Origin: Rhodovibrio sodomensis
Lineage (GTDB): Bacteria > Pseudomonadota > Alphaproteobacteria > Kiloniellales > Rhodovibrionaceae
Assembly (NCBI RefSeq): GCF_016583645.1
Contig: NZ_NRRL01000027.1
Span: 1 to 64,000, forward strand
Length of the DNA: 64,000 bases
Direction of reading: 5' to 3'
Below the pieces are notes generated by a model that did no database searches, was not told the DNA's origin, and saw only the letters and a program-made list of their open reading frames with translations. Of the stretch, positions 28,501-37,121 are shown piece by piece. Each line of letters starts with the position of its first letter. Positions within the stretch are counted from its first letter, which is position 1. The translations under genes were made by a program, and so were the position numbers.

Positions 28501-28581
28501 CAGACCGGCCGCGCTCAAGAGCCCCGCCCCGCCGAGTACCCTGACGACGCGCCCGATCCCGCCTACCCCGATCCCACCCAC
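25558..28581 (-). CDS. Six-haem c-type cytochrome with P460-like N-terminal region
   Basis: Exported protein of 1007 aa with a signal peptide (cleavage near residue 32, AAFAASC). Six CxxCH haem c sites are present: C232, C350, C425, C483, C570 and C626. Before the first lies a region (about 60-245) resembling cytochrome P460-type proteins: a WVRDKTVRDTGPYV stretch, HAPVVIWYN, ILVKEMYPGPA, then GQYCVNCHASARDHFTF. The C-terminal third (about 700-1000) has no haem sites and looks like beta-rich domains. It starts with GTG at 28581, supported by GGGGAGGG. A periplasmic redox role is likely; the electron donor and substrate are unknown. It stands alone, without maturation genes nearby. Confidence 0.85.
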   Translation of the reverse strand: MGGIGVGGIGRVVRVLGGAGLLSAAGLSAAFAASCPAERDDPLLPSDPARCQRVAPIVAQPAALPLGAYERQLGTYLRNFCHRDEAAGWVRDKTVRDTGPYVASLIDGEWDGSVRGTHAPVVIWYNAPMAAWIKANRREADAGRATDAAPVPADAILVKEMYPGPASRCAGVEPTHLFPTSGAAVMVRAAQASQDGWFWGWFGFDDASGWTPDWPADPKTNRLAYMGFGQYCVNCHASARDHFTFSAAKNMAGEPGEPLVFLSQDFALSQDLADSHHTTVVQARDDADRLDTPLDSYAPAFLDAFSGGETPAWAPDSASVDRMPSETYDNVWMGAGTPTASGQFLTSDQCLGCHDAGSTGLQFDMTAPNPHPELTGALLNLSPYGTWRGSPMGLAGRDPIFFAQMASETQRFHPDAPEGLVENTCLGCHGIQGQRQYGIDRQLAGRDCGSFSRDMVAAVPFPADNPSAPHADYGALARDGISCTSCHRMVLGDAATQANAGTPRNACVEQRQALLNPDNSGFARTFTGSFLVGPADRIFGPFQDVKSAPMQSALGIVPEHSDTVARSEVCGTCHTVHLPVLHDGRTVGRVYEQLTYPEWAFSAYRTGEGVNGEPLPAGRGARAQSCQDCHMPSENADGTASRSKIASIQEISNFPQAEFAKPAEALDLPVRAGYSRHTLVGLNVFLIEMAQQFPDVLGIRTEDPMLGKKGVPGLKLTEQRMVQQARERTATLSVERPKIDGGTLTAKVTVENLAGHKFPSGVGFRRAFITFEVLDADGRVLWASGASDRAGRIVDAAGQPVDGEVWWTDDCSARIDPLARKHQPHHQRIDRQDQAQVYQELVSTPAPAGPAQCGHAAEPAGQLTTSFLSICAEVKDNRLLPHGYLPTEQRVAIARALGAGAEMGEDAGTTAVSDPDYATPATGAGGTDSLTYAVDLAGLDGTPATVRAWLSYQATPPFYLQDRFCTAEGKDRDRLFYLTGNLDLTDSPAPDWRLQVGARVEAHVSSR

Positions 28582-28717
28582 AAGCGCCCTCCCCGATCCA
28601 CCGCGCCGACCGGCGCAAATCGCAGACCAGCACTGTACGATACAACCGCGACGCGGTGTACCGGATTCGGATGCGCGATCGGGTTCGATCGAACTCGGGA
28701 AATGACATGCCGGGAAA

Positions 28718-28793
28718 TGGTGGGCCCGCTTGGGTTCGAACCAAGGACAACCTGATTAAAAGTCAGGTGCTCTGCCAACTGAGCTACGGGCCC
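28718..28793 (-). tRNA. tRNA-Lys (anticodon UUU)
   Basis: 76-nt tRNA with CCA encoded. The acceptor GGGCCCG pairs with CGGGCCC before discriminator A. The anticodon stem CCTGA/TCAGG has loop CTTTTAA, giving UUU. D-arm and T-arm (GGTTCGAACCC) are standard. Confidence 0.97.
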
Positions 28794-28938
28794 ACACCGG
28801 GGCGTGACGGGGGCGGATAGCAATCTTGGCCCCGAACGCGCGGGCGAAATTAGGTGCCGGCGGTTATGGGGTCAACCGCTCCGAAACGCCCCAGCCACCG
28901 CCGCGTTGGATCAGGACACGGAGCTCCGAAACAAAGGC

Positions 28939-29487
28939 TCAGCCCGCCGTGCCGCCGGCGGTGCTGCGGCCGCCGTCGTTCTGGGCGGCGAAGCGGGCTT
29001 CCAGGTGCTCGGCAACCCGGCTGGAGACGAACGAGCGGATGTCGCCGCCGAGCGAGCCGATCTCCTTGACGAAGCGCGAGGAGATGAACTGCTGGCGCTC
29101 GCTCGCGGTCAGGAAGACGGTCTCGATCTCCGGGTTCATCCGGGTGTTCATGCACGCCATCTGGAACTCGTACTCGAAGTCCGAGACGGCGCGCAGGCCG
29201 CGCAGGATCACGCGGGCCCCAACCTCCTGGGCGAAATGCATCAACAGCGTGTCGAACGCCCGCACCTCGACGCTGGCGCCGTTGGTGTCGAGCAGCGCCA
29301 GATCCTCCTGGATCAGCGACACCCGCTCCTCCGGGCCGAACAGCGGGCCCTTGCCGGCGTTGGTGGCGACCGCGACGACCAGGTGATCGACCACCTTGGT
29401 CGCCCGCTGGATGATATCGGTATGGCCCAGCGTGATCGGATCGAACGTACCGGGGTAGATGCCGATCAGGGGTTTGTGCCCGGTCAT
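28939..29487 (-). CDS. coaD: Phosphopantetheine adenylyltransferase
   Basis: CoaD, 182 aa, catalyses the fourth step of coenzyme A synthesis (4'-phosphopantetheine + ATP to dephospho-CoA). Nucleotidyltransferase motif GTFDPITLGH at residues 13-22 includes the catalytic His22. RGLRAVSDFEYE and the C-terminal ISSRFVKEI motif are typical. The last 15 or so residues are a Gly/Ser/Ala tail beyond the usual 160-165 aa length. GGAGG precedes the ATG. It follows gyrA on the same strand, 64 bases apart. Confidence 0.97.
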   Translation of the reverse strand: MTGHKPLIGIYPGTFDPITLGHTDIIQRATKVVDHLVVAVATNAGKGPLFGPEERVSLIQEDLALLDTNGASVEVRAFDTLLMHFAQEVGARVILRGLRAVSDFEYEFQMACMNTRMNPEIETVFLTASERQQFISSRFVKEIGSLGGDIRSFVSSRVAEHLEARFAAQNDGGRSTAGGTAG

Positions 29488-29551
29488 CGCCTCGCCTCCG
29501 TCGTTCGCCGGCCGGATTGCCGGCGCGCATGCCGGCCCACAGGGCCCGCGC

Positions 29552-32383
29552 TCAGCTGTCCTGTTCGGGGTCCGGCGCGTCGCCGCCGGTGTCGGGGGCG
29601 TCCGCCGGCGGCGTGGTGTCGGCCACGGCCGGGTCCGCCACGGCGCCGCCCTGCGCCTCCGCGGCCTCGGCCGCCTCCTCGATGTCCTGCTCCCCCAGAT
29701 GCGCGACCGCGACCACCCGCTCGCCCTGGGCGACCCGCAGCAGGCGTACGCCGCGGGTGTTGCGCCCGGCGATCCGGATGCCCTGCACCGGACAGCGGAT
29801 CAGCTGGCCGCCGTCGGTCACCACCATCACCTGATCGTTCGGATCGACCGGGAAGGCGGCGATCATCTGCGCGCTGCCCTTGCCGCGCGCGAGGTCCATG
29901 GCGGTGATGCCCTGGGTGCCGCGGCTGGTGATCCGGTATTCGTAGGCCGGGGTCAGCTTGCCGAAGCCGTCGTCGCCGACGGTCAGCAGCAACTCCTCGT
30001 GGGCTTCCAGCTCGCGCAGCCGGTCGGCGCTGATCTCCGCGGTCGCGGCGCTTTCGGGCGTCAGCCCGGTCTCCTCGCCGGTGCCCTCGCCGTTGGCCTG
30101 GCGGCGCTTCTGCGTGGCGTAGCGCAAGTAGGCCTCGCGCTCGTCCGTGGTGACCTGGACGTGGTGCAGGATCGACATCGAGATCACCTGGTCGTCGCCG
30201 CCCAGCCGCATGCCGCGCACGCCCGTGCTGTCGCGGCCCTTGAAGACGCGGACGTCGGTGACCGGGAAGCGCACCGCCTTGCCCCGCAGGCTTGCCAGCA
30301 ACACGTCCTGCCCGCCTTCCGCGACGCGCACCGAGACCAACCGGTCGCCTTCGTCCAGCTTCATGGCGATCTTGCCGTTCGCCTTCACGTTGGTGAAGTC
30401 GGACAGGCTGTTGCGGCGGACGTTGCCGCTGGCGGTGGCGAACATCGCGAACATGTCGCCCCAGGCGTCCTCGTCCTCCGGCAGCGGCATCGCGGTGGAG
30501 ATCGTCTCGTCCTGCTCCAGCGGCAACAGGTTGCGCACGTGCTTGCCGCGCGACGCCGGCTGGCCGGCCGGCAGGCGGTAGACCTTCAGCTTGTAGGCCA
30601 TGCCGCGGGACGAGAAGAACAGCACCGGGGTGTGGGTGTCGCAGACGAACACCTGGCTGACGAAATCCTCGTCGCGTGTCGACATCCCCGAGCGGCCCTT
30701 GCCGCCGCGCCGCTGCGCCCGGTAGGCGCTGAGCGGGACGCGCTTGACGTAGCCAGCGTGGGAGACGGTCACCACCATTTCCTCGCGCGGGATCAGCGCC
30801 TCGTCGTCCTGCTCGAACTCGGCGTCCTGCAGCTCGGTGCGCCGGCCGTCGGCGTACTTCGTCTTGGCCTGGACCAGCTCCTCGCGCAACACCGCCATCA
30901 GCTTTTCGCGCGAGCGCAGGATTTCCAGGTATTCCTGGATCTTGTCGACGATCTCCTTGAGCTCGCCCTCGATCTTCTCCCGCTCGAGGCCGGTCAGGCG
31001 GTGCAGCCGCAGGTCCAGGATCGCCTTCGCCTGGGCTTCCGAAAGCTTGTAGGTGCCGTCGTCGGCGACGCGGTGGCCGGGTTCGTCGATGATCCCGATC
31101 AGCGGTGCCACCTCGGCCGCCGGCCAGGCGCGCTCCAGCAGGCCCTGGCGCGCGGACTCCGGGTTCGGCGCGTGGCGGATCAGCTGGATCACCTCGTCGA
31201 TGTTGGCGACCGCGACGGCCAGCCCGGCCAAGGTGTGCGCCCGCTCGCGGGCCCGGCGCAGCTCGTAGGCGGTGCGCCGGCGGATCACCTCCTGGCGGAA
31301 CGCGACGAACGCGGCGATCACGTCCTTCAGCGACAGCATCTCCGGCCGGCCGCCGTTGAGCGCCAGCAGGTTGACGCCGAAGGTCGTCTGCAGCGGGGTG
31401 TGCTTATACAACTGGTTCAGCACCACCTCGTGCTGAGCGCCGCGCGAACACTCGATCACCACGCGCAGACCGTCGCGGTCGCTCTCGTCGCGCAGGTCGG
31501 AGATGCCCTCGATGCCCTTGTCGCGGACCAGCTCGGCGATCCGCTCGACCATCCGGGCCTTGTTCACCTGATAGGGCACCTCGGAGATCACGATCGCCTT
31601 GCGATCCTTGCCCAGGTCCTCGAAGTGCGTCTTGCCGCGCACCAGGATCGAGCCGCGGCCGGTGTGGTAGGCGTCGCGGATGCCCTTGCGCCCGATCACC
31701 ACGCCGCCGGTCGGGAAGTCCGGGCCCGGGACGTACTGCATCAGGTCGTCGACCGACACGTTTGGATCGTCGACGTAGGCGCAGCAGGCGTCGATCACCT
31801 CGGCCAGATCGTGCGGCGGCACGTTGGTCGCCATGCCGACGGCGATGCCGCCGGCCCCGTTGACCAGCAGGTTCGGGAACCGCGCCGGCAGAACCGTCGG
31901 TTCGCGCGTGGTCTCGTCGTAGTTGTCCTGGAAGTCGACCGTGTCGCGATCGATATCCTCCAGCAGCGCCTCGGAGGCGACGCGGGCGAGCCGGGCCTCG
32001 GTGTACCGCATGGCCGCCGGCGGGTCGCCGTCCATCGACCCGAAGTTGCCCTGCCCGTCGACCAGCTTGACGCGCATCGAGAAATACTGGGCCATGCGCA
32101 CCATGGCGTCGTAGATCGCGGCGTCGCCGTGCGGGTGGTACTGACCCATCACGTCGCCGACGATGCGGGCCGACTTGCGGTACGGGCGGTTGTAGTCGTA
32201 ACCGCCTTCCTTCATCGCGTAGAGGATGCGCCGGTGTACCGGCTTCAGGCCGTCGCGCACGTCCGGCAGCGCCCGGCTGACGATCACGCTCATCGCGTAA
32301 TCCAGGTAGGACCGGCGCATTTCGGTCTCGATCGTGACCGGCTCGATACCGTCGTTTCCGTCGGTCGGAGGCGTCTCGCTCAA
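29552..32383 (-). CDS. gyrA: DNA gyrase subunit A
   Basis: Type II topoisomerase A subunit, 943 aa, which with GyrB introduces negative supercoils. Catalytic Tyr127 sits in AMRYTEARL; the quinolone region reads [17 protein letters not shown], with Ala at the position of E. coli Ser83 and Asp at the position of Asp87. The GyrA box QRRGGKG in the C-terminal propeller marks gyrase rather than topoisomerase IV. An insertion of about 40 residues around [12 protein letters not shown] lies in the propeller. The start is TTG at 32383, supported by GAAGGGA about 9 bases upstream. It precedes coaD, an arrangement common in alphaproteobacteria. Confidence 0.97.
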   Translation of the reverse strand: MSETPPTDGNDGIEPVTIETEMRRSYLDYAMSVIVSRALPDVRDGLKPVHRRILYAMKEGGYDYNRPYRKSARIVGDVMGQYHPHGDAAIYDAMVRMAQYFSMRVKLVDGQGNFGSMDGDPPAAMRYTEARLARVASEALLEDIDRDTVDFQDNYDETTREPTVLPARFPNLLVNGAGGIAVGMATNVPPHDLAEVIDACCAYVDDPNVSVDDLMQYVPGPDFPTGGVVIGRKGIRDAYHTGRGSILVRGKTHFEDLGKDRKAIVISEVPYQVNKARMVERIAELVRDKGIEGISDLRDESDRDGLRVVIECSRGAQHEVVLNQLYKHTPLQTTFGVNLLALNGGRPEMLSLKDVIAAFVAFRQEVIRRRTAYELRRARERAHTLAGLAVAVANIDEVIQLIRHAPNPESARQGLLERAWPAAEVAPLIGIIDEPGHRVADDGTYKLSEAQAKAILDLRLHRLTGLEREKIEGELKEIVDKIQEYLEILRSREKLMAVLREELVQAKTKYADGRRTELQDAEFEQDDEALIPREEMVVTVSHAGYVKRVPLSAYRAQRRGGKGRSGMSTRDEDFVSQVFVCDTHTPVLFFSSRGMAYKLKVYRLPAGQPASRGKHVRNLLPLEQDETISTAMPLPEDEDAWGDMFAMFATASGNVRRNSLSDFTNVKANGKIAMKLDEGDRLVSVRVAEGGQDVLLASLRGKAVRFPVTDVRVFKGRDSTGVRGMRLGGDDQVISMSILHHVQVTTDEREAYLRYATQKRRQANGEGTGEETGLTPESAATAEISADRLRELEAHEELLLTVGDDGFGKLTPAYEYRITSRGTQGITAMDLARGKGSAQMIAAFPVDPNDQVMVVTDGGQLIRCPVQGIRIAGRNTRGVRLLRVAQGERVVAVAHLGEQDIEEAAEAAEAQGGAVADPAVADTTPPADAPDTGGDAPDPEQDS

Positions 32384-32706
32384 AAATCGGTCCCTTCACT
32401 GGACAACCACGGGAAACCGGCACGGCAAACCGGATGTGCCCATCCCACACCCGTCCGCCACGCGGGCCGGTTGGCCCCAGGCTCGGCGCGACTCTGGGCG
32501 TCACGGGCGCGCGAAGGCATAGCAGTTTCCCATCGGCCGGACAATCTAACCTGCTGCACCGCACCAGCGCCACCGCCCGCGGCTGACGGCAAGGCTTGCG
32601 ACGCGGAATAATCACCCGGGTATCGCATTTCCGGCTTGAGCCGGCCCGGTGGCTGGCTTAACGCAGGCGCCTCGCCTTCCGCGCCCCTCCATCCGACGGC
32701 CTGCAG
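32384..32706. other. Divergent intergenic region (gyrA / PNPOx-like gene)
   Basis: 323 bases without a coding region. It must contain the promoters of minus-strand gyrA and of the plus-strand flavoprotein gene. No clear -35/-10 pair, operator or repeat could be picked out by eye; the only firm element is the gyrA ribosome site next to 32384. Confidence 0.5.
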
Positions 32707-33264
32707 ATGACCGAGACGATCCAGACGGTTGACCAACTCCGGGCGCTCTACCCCGAAGCCAAGCCGATGGTCCGGCAAAAACAGCTGTGCGCCCTCGACC
32801 GGCACGCCCGGCGGTTCGTCGAGCTGTCGCCGTTCGTCGTTCTGGGGACCTGTGGGGCTGCCGGCAACGTGGATACGAGCCCGCGCGGCGGGACGCCGGG
32901 GTTCGTGCGGGCGGACGGCGAGCAAACCCTGCTGCTGCCCGACCTGGCGGGGAACAACCGGCTGGATTCCCTGCAGAACGTCGTCGAGTGCCCGGCCGTC
33001 AGCCTGGTTTTCCTGATCCCCGGCGTGGACGAGACCCTGCGGGTTCGGGGCCGCGCTGAGATTGTCGTCTCGGAGGCCTTGCGGCAGACGTTCGAGGTCG
33101 ACGGCAAGCGGCCGCGGTCGGTGCTGCGGGTCGCGGTGGACGCAGTCTACCTGCATTGCAGCAAGGCGCTGATGCAGGCGGGCCTCTGGGACCCGGAAAC
33201 CCGGATCGACCGGGCGACGCTGCCGTCGCTGGCTGAGATGCTGCGCGACCAGATCGGCGCGTAA
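32707..33264 (+). CDS. Pyridoxamine 5'-phosphate oxidase-like FMN protein
   Basis: Split-barrel flavoprotein of 185 aa from the PNPOx-like superfamily. The N-terminal helix (KQLCALDRHARRFVELSPFVVLGT) leads into a strand with DTSPRGGTPGFV, the usual FMN-contact region, followed by LPDLAGNNRLDSLQNV and a C-terminal YLHCSKAL motif, as in MSMEG_1061-type proteins. Probably a small FMN- or F420-binding oxidoreductase; the substrate is unknown. ATG at 32707. A short open frame (33275-33460) follows but is not convincing. Confidence 0.85.
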   Translation: MTETIQTVDQLRALYPEAKPMVRQKQLCALDRHARRFVELSPFVVLGTCGAAGNVDTSPRGGTPGFVRADGEQTLLLPDLAGNNRLDSLQNVVECPAVSLVFLIPGVDETLRVRGRAEIVVSEALRQTFEVDGKRPRSVLRVAVDAVYLHCSKALMQAGLWDPETRIDRATLPSLAEMLRDQIGA

Positions 33265-33345
33265 CGGGCGCCGGATGGCCGAGCCGCGGCGCGTCGCCGG
33301 CGGTCTGCCGCGCGACGGGCCGGGCGGGGCTGCACCTGACTTCCG

Positions 33346-33374
33346 TTATTGCAATTGCACCTCATTCTCAATAT
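33346..33374 (+). promoter_or_regulatory. Candidate promoter with Fur-box-like sequence
   Basis: AT-rich island in a GC-rich gap. The stretch TGCACCTCATTCTCA (33356-33370) matches one half of the Fur consensus (TGAGAATNATTCTCA) exactly and the other half poorly. Weak -35 (TTATTG, 33346) and -10 (CAATAT, 33369) elements with 17 bases spacing overlap it. It lies about 430 bases before the siderophore receptor, beyond a repeat, so a link to that gene is only inferred. Confidence 0.35.
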
Positions 33375-33467
33375 GGTCGGCCGCACTCTGGACCGAAAGG
33401 TGGGCCCGTGCCGTGACGATGTCGACCAAAGTGATGATGTGGGTCCCGCCCGGACCCTAAGCGCCGG

Positions 33468-33584
33468 CTAGAGCAAGATGCTGAAAGGTGAAGCCACTTT
33501 TGAGCTGAATCTTGCTCTTTCTTCAAGCAGTTAGAGCAAAATTCACGATGAAGGTCGGCTCGACCTTCATCGATTTTGCTCTAG
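33468..33584. repeat. CTAG-bounded two-hairpin repeat, copy 1
   Basis: 117-bp element that starts CTAGAGCAAGAT and ends ATTTTGCTCTAG. The first hairpin has arms GAGCAAGAT...ATCTTGCTC-like around a GAAAGGTGAAGCCACTTTTGAG stem. The second has arms GAGCAAAAT...ATTTTGCTC around GATGAAGGTCG / CGACCTTCATC. A spacer TTCTTCAAGCAGTTA joins them. The same unit occurs at 35962-36078 in the same orientation and at 41223-41339 in the reverse. It lies 220 bases before the TonB receptor gene. The other parts of the 33265-33803 gap hold only the Fur-like site and unremarkable sequence. Confidence 0.9.
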
Positions 33585-33803
33585 CTCGACGCGCAGTCAT
33601 CGACCCGCCGGCGGCCCCCCTCGGTTGCCGGTCGGCTCGGCGTACGTTCGGCGCCGCTGCTCCCAGATCCCGCCCTCATCGGCGACGCAGATCCCGCGCA
33701 CCCGCCCGCGACCGGCGGCTGTGAAAGTGCGGCCTATCGGCCGCCGGATCGGCGTGCGTCCGCACAAATCCAACGACACCGCGTGCAACGCAGGAGGCAA
33801 ATT

Positions 33804-35965
33804 GTGTCAGCTTCCAAGCCCCCATTCCGCCGCTGTCTACCCTGTTTGATGCTGGCCGCGTTGTCCGGCACGCCCGCCGTCGCCCAGCAGGACGGCGGTG
33901 ACAGCGTGAAACTGCCGACCCTGGTCATCGAGGGCGATCAGGTCGGCGGCGTCGCCGACCCGGCCCCGCCCGAGGGCTACGTGCCGAGCGAAGCCACCGC
34001 CGGATCGAAGACCGCCACCCCGATCGAGGAGATCCCGCAGTCGGTTTCCGTGATCGGCCGCGAGGAGATGGATGACCGCGGTGCCCAGAAGGTCGACGAG
34101 GCGCTGCGCTATACCCCCGGCGTGTTCGCCCAGCCGTTCGGCGTCGATACCGATACCGACTGGGCCTACATCCGCGGCTTCGACGTTACCCAGACCGGGA
34201 TGTTCCTGGACGGTCTGCAGCAATATTCCTACGCCTTCGCCGGCATCATCACCGATCCCTTCCTGCTGGAGGGCATCGAAGTGCTGCGCGGCCCGGCGTC
34301 GGTGCTGTACGGCGGCGCCAGCGCGGGCGGCCTGGTCAACAAGCGCTCCAAGCGCGCGAACGGTCAGCGCATTCGCTACCTGGAGGCCGGCATCACCGAC
34401 TCCCCGAACGGCTACGTCGGCTTCGACATCGGCGACCAGGTCAGCGACGACGGCCCGTGGAGCTACCGCGTGGTCGGCAAGGTCAAGGGCGGCGACACGC
34501 AGGTCGAATATGCCGACAACTTCCGCGGCGTGATCGCGCCGAGCCTGCTGTTCGAACCGGACGACGACACCCGCCTGGAACTGTTCGCCACTTACCAGTA
34601 CGACGAGCAGCGCCACACCAATAACGGCTTCCTGCCATACAAGGGCACGGTCGAGCGGGCCTCCTACGGCTACATCCCGCGCGACCTGTACTACGCCGAA
34701 CCGGCCAGCGACGACTTCGAGGCCCAGCAAGCGTCGATCGGCTACGACCTGGAGCGGCAGCTGAACGACACGCTCACACTGCGCTCGACCTCCCGCTGGT
34801 TCCACGTCGAACGGCGGGAAGAGTTCGCCTATCCCTACGACACAGATACCAGCGACGACGTGCTCGGCCGGACCAATTTCGCCCACGACACCACGGCCGA
34901 TCTGCTTCAGACCGACAATCAGGCCATCTTCGACGTCGAGACCGGGCCGCTGTCGCACGAGCTGGTGACCGGCGTGTCGTACGAGCAATACCGGATCGAC
35001 CAGTGGCAGGCATCCGGCAGCGCGCCGGATCTCGATCCGATCAACCCGACGTATGGCAACAGCGGGCTGACGCTAGCCGATCCCTATACCGACGAGTCGA
35101 TCACCCTGGATCGCCTGGGGCTTTACGCGCAGGACCAGGTGAAGGTCGGCGATGGCTGGATCGTGACGCTCAACGGGCGGTACGATCGAACCTGGATCGA
35201 CCGCAACGACCGCACCGCGGGAGACGCCGACTATCGCGACCAGGACGGTGCCTTCAGCGGCCGTGCGGGCCTCGCCTACGGGTTCGACAACGGGGTCACG
35301 CCCTACGTCAGCGCCGCCCGCTTCTTCGAGCCGCAGATCGGTACCGACGGCAACGGTGACCCGGTCGGCCCGCAAACCGGCGACCAGTACGAAGCCGGCG
35401 TGAAGTATCAGCCAACCTTCATGCAGGCGCTGTTGACCGCGTCGGTGTTCGAGCTGACCCGCCGAAACACTCTGCAAACCGTCTTTCAGGGCGGCAGCAC
35501 CACCTACTCCACGGTCGGCGAGATCCGGTCGCGCGGGGTCGAACTGGAGGCCAAGGCGAACGTCACCGACAACCTCAAGCTAACCGCGGCCCTGAGCCGT
35601 TACGACCTGGAGATCGTCGACGACATCGATCAGAGCATCGTCGGCAACCAGCCGCGCCTGGTTCCGGAGACGCTGGCCTCGGTCTGGCTCGACTACACGG
35701 TCGACACGGGGACGTTCAAAGGGCTCGGCTTCGGGGCGGCGTTCGCTACCAGGGGGTGTCCTATGCCGACAACGCCAACACCTTGAAGGTTCCAGGGGCG
35801 ACGACGGTGGACGCGGCCGTGCGCTACGACCACGACGGCTGGGGCATCTCGCTGAACGTCAACAACGTGTTCGACGAACGCTACGTCGCCGGCTGTAGGG
35901 GAGCCGAGACGTGCGGCTACGGCGAGGGCCGGACCGCGCTGCTCAAGACCTACCTCACCTTCTAG
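33804..35965 (+). pseudogene. TonB-dependent siderophore receptor with late frameshift
   Basis: Outer-membrane receptor for ferric siderophores. The start is GTG at 33804, with AGGAGG six bases before it, followed by a signal peptide (cleavage after AVAQ). The plug domain carries EEIPQSVSVI, the RGFD motif and EVLRGPASVLYGGASAGG; the barrel follows. Around 35736-35741 the frame breaks: the first frame ends at 35786, while the next frame continues RYQGVSYADN, the usual last strands (NVNNVFDERYVAGC) and the terminal Phe before TAG at 35963-35965. Loss of one G in GGGGCGG(G)CGTT explains it exactly. It may be a true mutation or an assembly error. Followed by binding-protein and permease genes. 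Confidence 0.88.
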
Positions 35966-36078
35966 AACAAGATGCTGAAAGGTGAAGCCACCTTTCAGCT
36001 GATTCTTGCTCTCTCTTCAAGCAGTTAGAGCAAAATTCACGATGAAGGTCAAAGCGACCTTCATCGATTTTGCTCTAG
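35962..36078. repeat. CTAG-bounded two-hairpin repeat, copy 2
   Basis: Same 117-bp unit as copy 1 and in the same direction, so the receptor gene lies between two direct copies. The first hairpin is almost perfect here (GCTGAAAGGTG...CACCTTTCAGC), as is the second (GATGAAGGTC / GACCTTCATC). Its first bases CTAG contain the TAG stop of the receptor gene. Confidence 0.9.
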
Positions 36079-36221
36079 CGCGAAACGCCGGCGAGCGTGA
36101 AATGCCGGAAGGTCAGATCGGCCTTCCGGCTGAAGTTCACCCTAACTGCACGGTAAGCCGGGGCGGCGGACATCCGCTCGTGCCCGGCGCCCCGGCCTCC
36201 CGAGAACGGCTATACTGCTGC

Positions 36222-37121
36222 ATGACTGGCATCCCTCAAGCCCGCGTCTCGATGCGGCGACGGCTGCGGACGGTCGCGGTTGCGCTCGCCGCGGTGCTGC
36301 TGCTGGTCCCGCCCGCGCGCGCGGGCGATCCGCCCCGCGTCGCCGCGATCACCTGGGACCTGACGGAAACCCTGATGGCGCTCGGCGTCGCCCCGGTCGC
36401 GGTCGCCAACCTGCGCGGCTACCGGGAATGGGTGGTCGCCCCGGAGCTGCCGGCGGATACGGTCGACATCGGCCTGCGCTTCGCGCCCAGCCTGACCACG
36501 CTCGCCGCGAGCGATCCGGACCTGATCCTCACCTCCCGCTTCCTGCGGGACCTGCCGGAGCGCCTGAAACCGATCGCGCCGGTCGAGGCGCTGACGATCT
36601 ATCCCGCCGACGGCGACCCGCTGGCCCGCGCGATCGAGGTCACGCGGACGCTCGCGAACCGGCTGGACCGCCGGGACGCCTTCGCGGACGTGACGGCGCG
36701 GCTGGAGCGGCAGATCCGGCATCTGGCGGCCAAAGTGGCCGACCGCGAGCGGCCCGACCAAGTCTATCTGGTGCAGTTCCAGGACGCGGACCATGTGCGC
36801 GTCTACGCCCAGGGCAGCCTGTTCCAGTCGGTGTTCGACCGCGCCGGCATCGAAAACGCCTGGGATGGCGCCACCAACGGCTGGGGCTTCGCGCTGATCC
36901 CGCTCGCCCAACTGACGGCGTCGGCCGATCACCTGATCGTGCTGGAACCGGTGCCGACCGCGGCCGCGGGCGTGCTCGACGGAAGCCCGATCTGGCAGGC
37001 GCTGCCGGCCGTGCGCAGCGGGCAGGTCCACCGCCTGCCGGCGGTCTGGGGCGCCGGCGGCGTGCTCTCGGCGATCCGGTTCGCGCGGCTCCTGGCGCGG
37101 CATGTCTATGACCGCCGCTAG
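36222..37121 (+). CDS. Iron-siderophore ABC transporter substrate-binding protein (FhuD/BtuF fold)
   Basis: Periplasmic binding protein of 299 aa with a signal peptide (basic RMRRRLR-like start, hydrophobic VALAAVLLLVPPARA). The class III binding-protein fold is seen in AITWDLTETLMALGVAPVAVANL near the mature N-terminus, LAASDPDLIL, and a late RSGQVHRLPAVWG segment. It delivers ferric siderophore to the permease encoded next, with which it overlaps by 20 bases. ATG at 36222, or possibly the ATG at 36252 that starts the basic region. A TATACT hexamer at 36211-36216 lies just before the first ATG. The longer open frame starting in the repeat is rejected. Confidence 0.87.
   Translation: MTGIPQARVSMRRRLRTVAVALAAVLLLVPPARAGDPPRVAAITWDLTETLMALGVAPVAVANLRGYREWVVAPELPADTVDIGLRFAPSLTTLAASDPDLILTSRFLRDLPERLKPIAPVEALTIYPADGDPLARAIEVTRTLANRLDRRDAFADVTARLERQIRHLAAKVADRERPDQVYLVQFQDADHVRVYAQGSLFQSVFDRAGIENAWDGATNGWGFALIPLAQLTASADHLIVLEPVPTAAAGVLDGSPIWQALPAVRSGQVHRLPAVWGAGGVLSAIRFARLLARHVYDRR

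Noticed and set aside
33275-33460. 61-codon plus-strand frame after the PNPOx-like gene
   Set aside because: No ribosome site, no recognisable sequence, and it spans the AT-rich Fur-like island; kept only as a note in the findings.
35756-35965. Separate 69-codon gene at the end of the receptor
   Set aside because: Its sequence is the missing C-terminal barrel of the TonB receptor, continued after a one-base frameshift, not an independent gene.
36006-36221. Longer N-terminus for the siderophore-binding protein, starting in the repeat
   Set aside because: The first 25 codons would be translated repeat DNA, and the signal peptide only begins after 36222.
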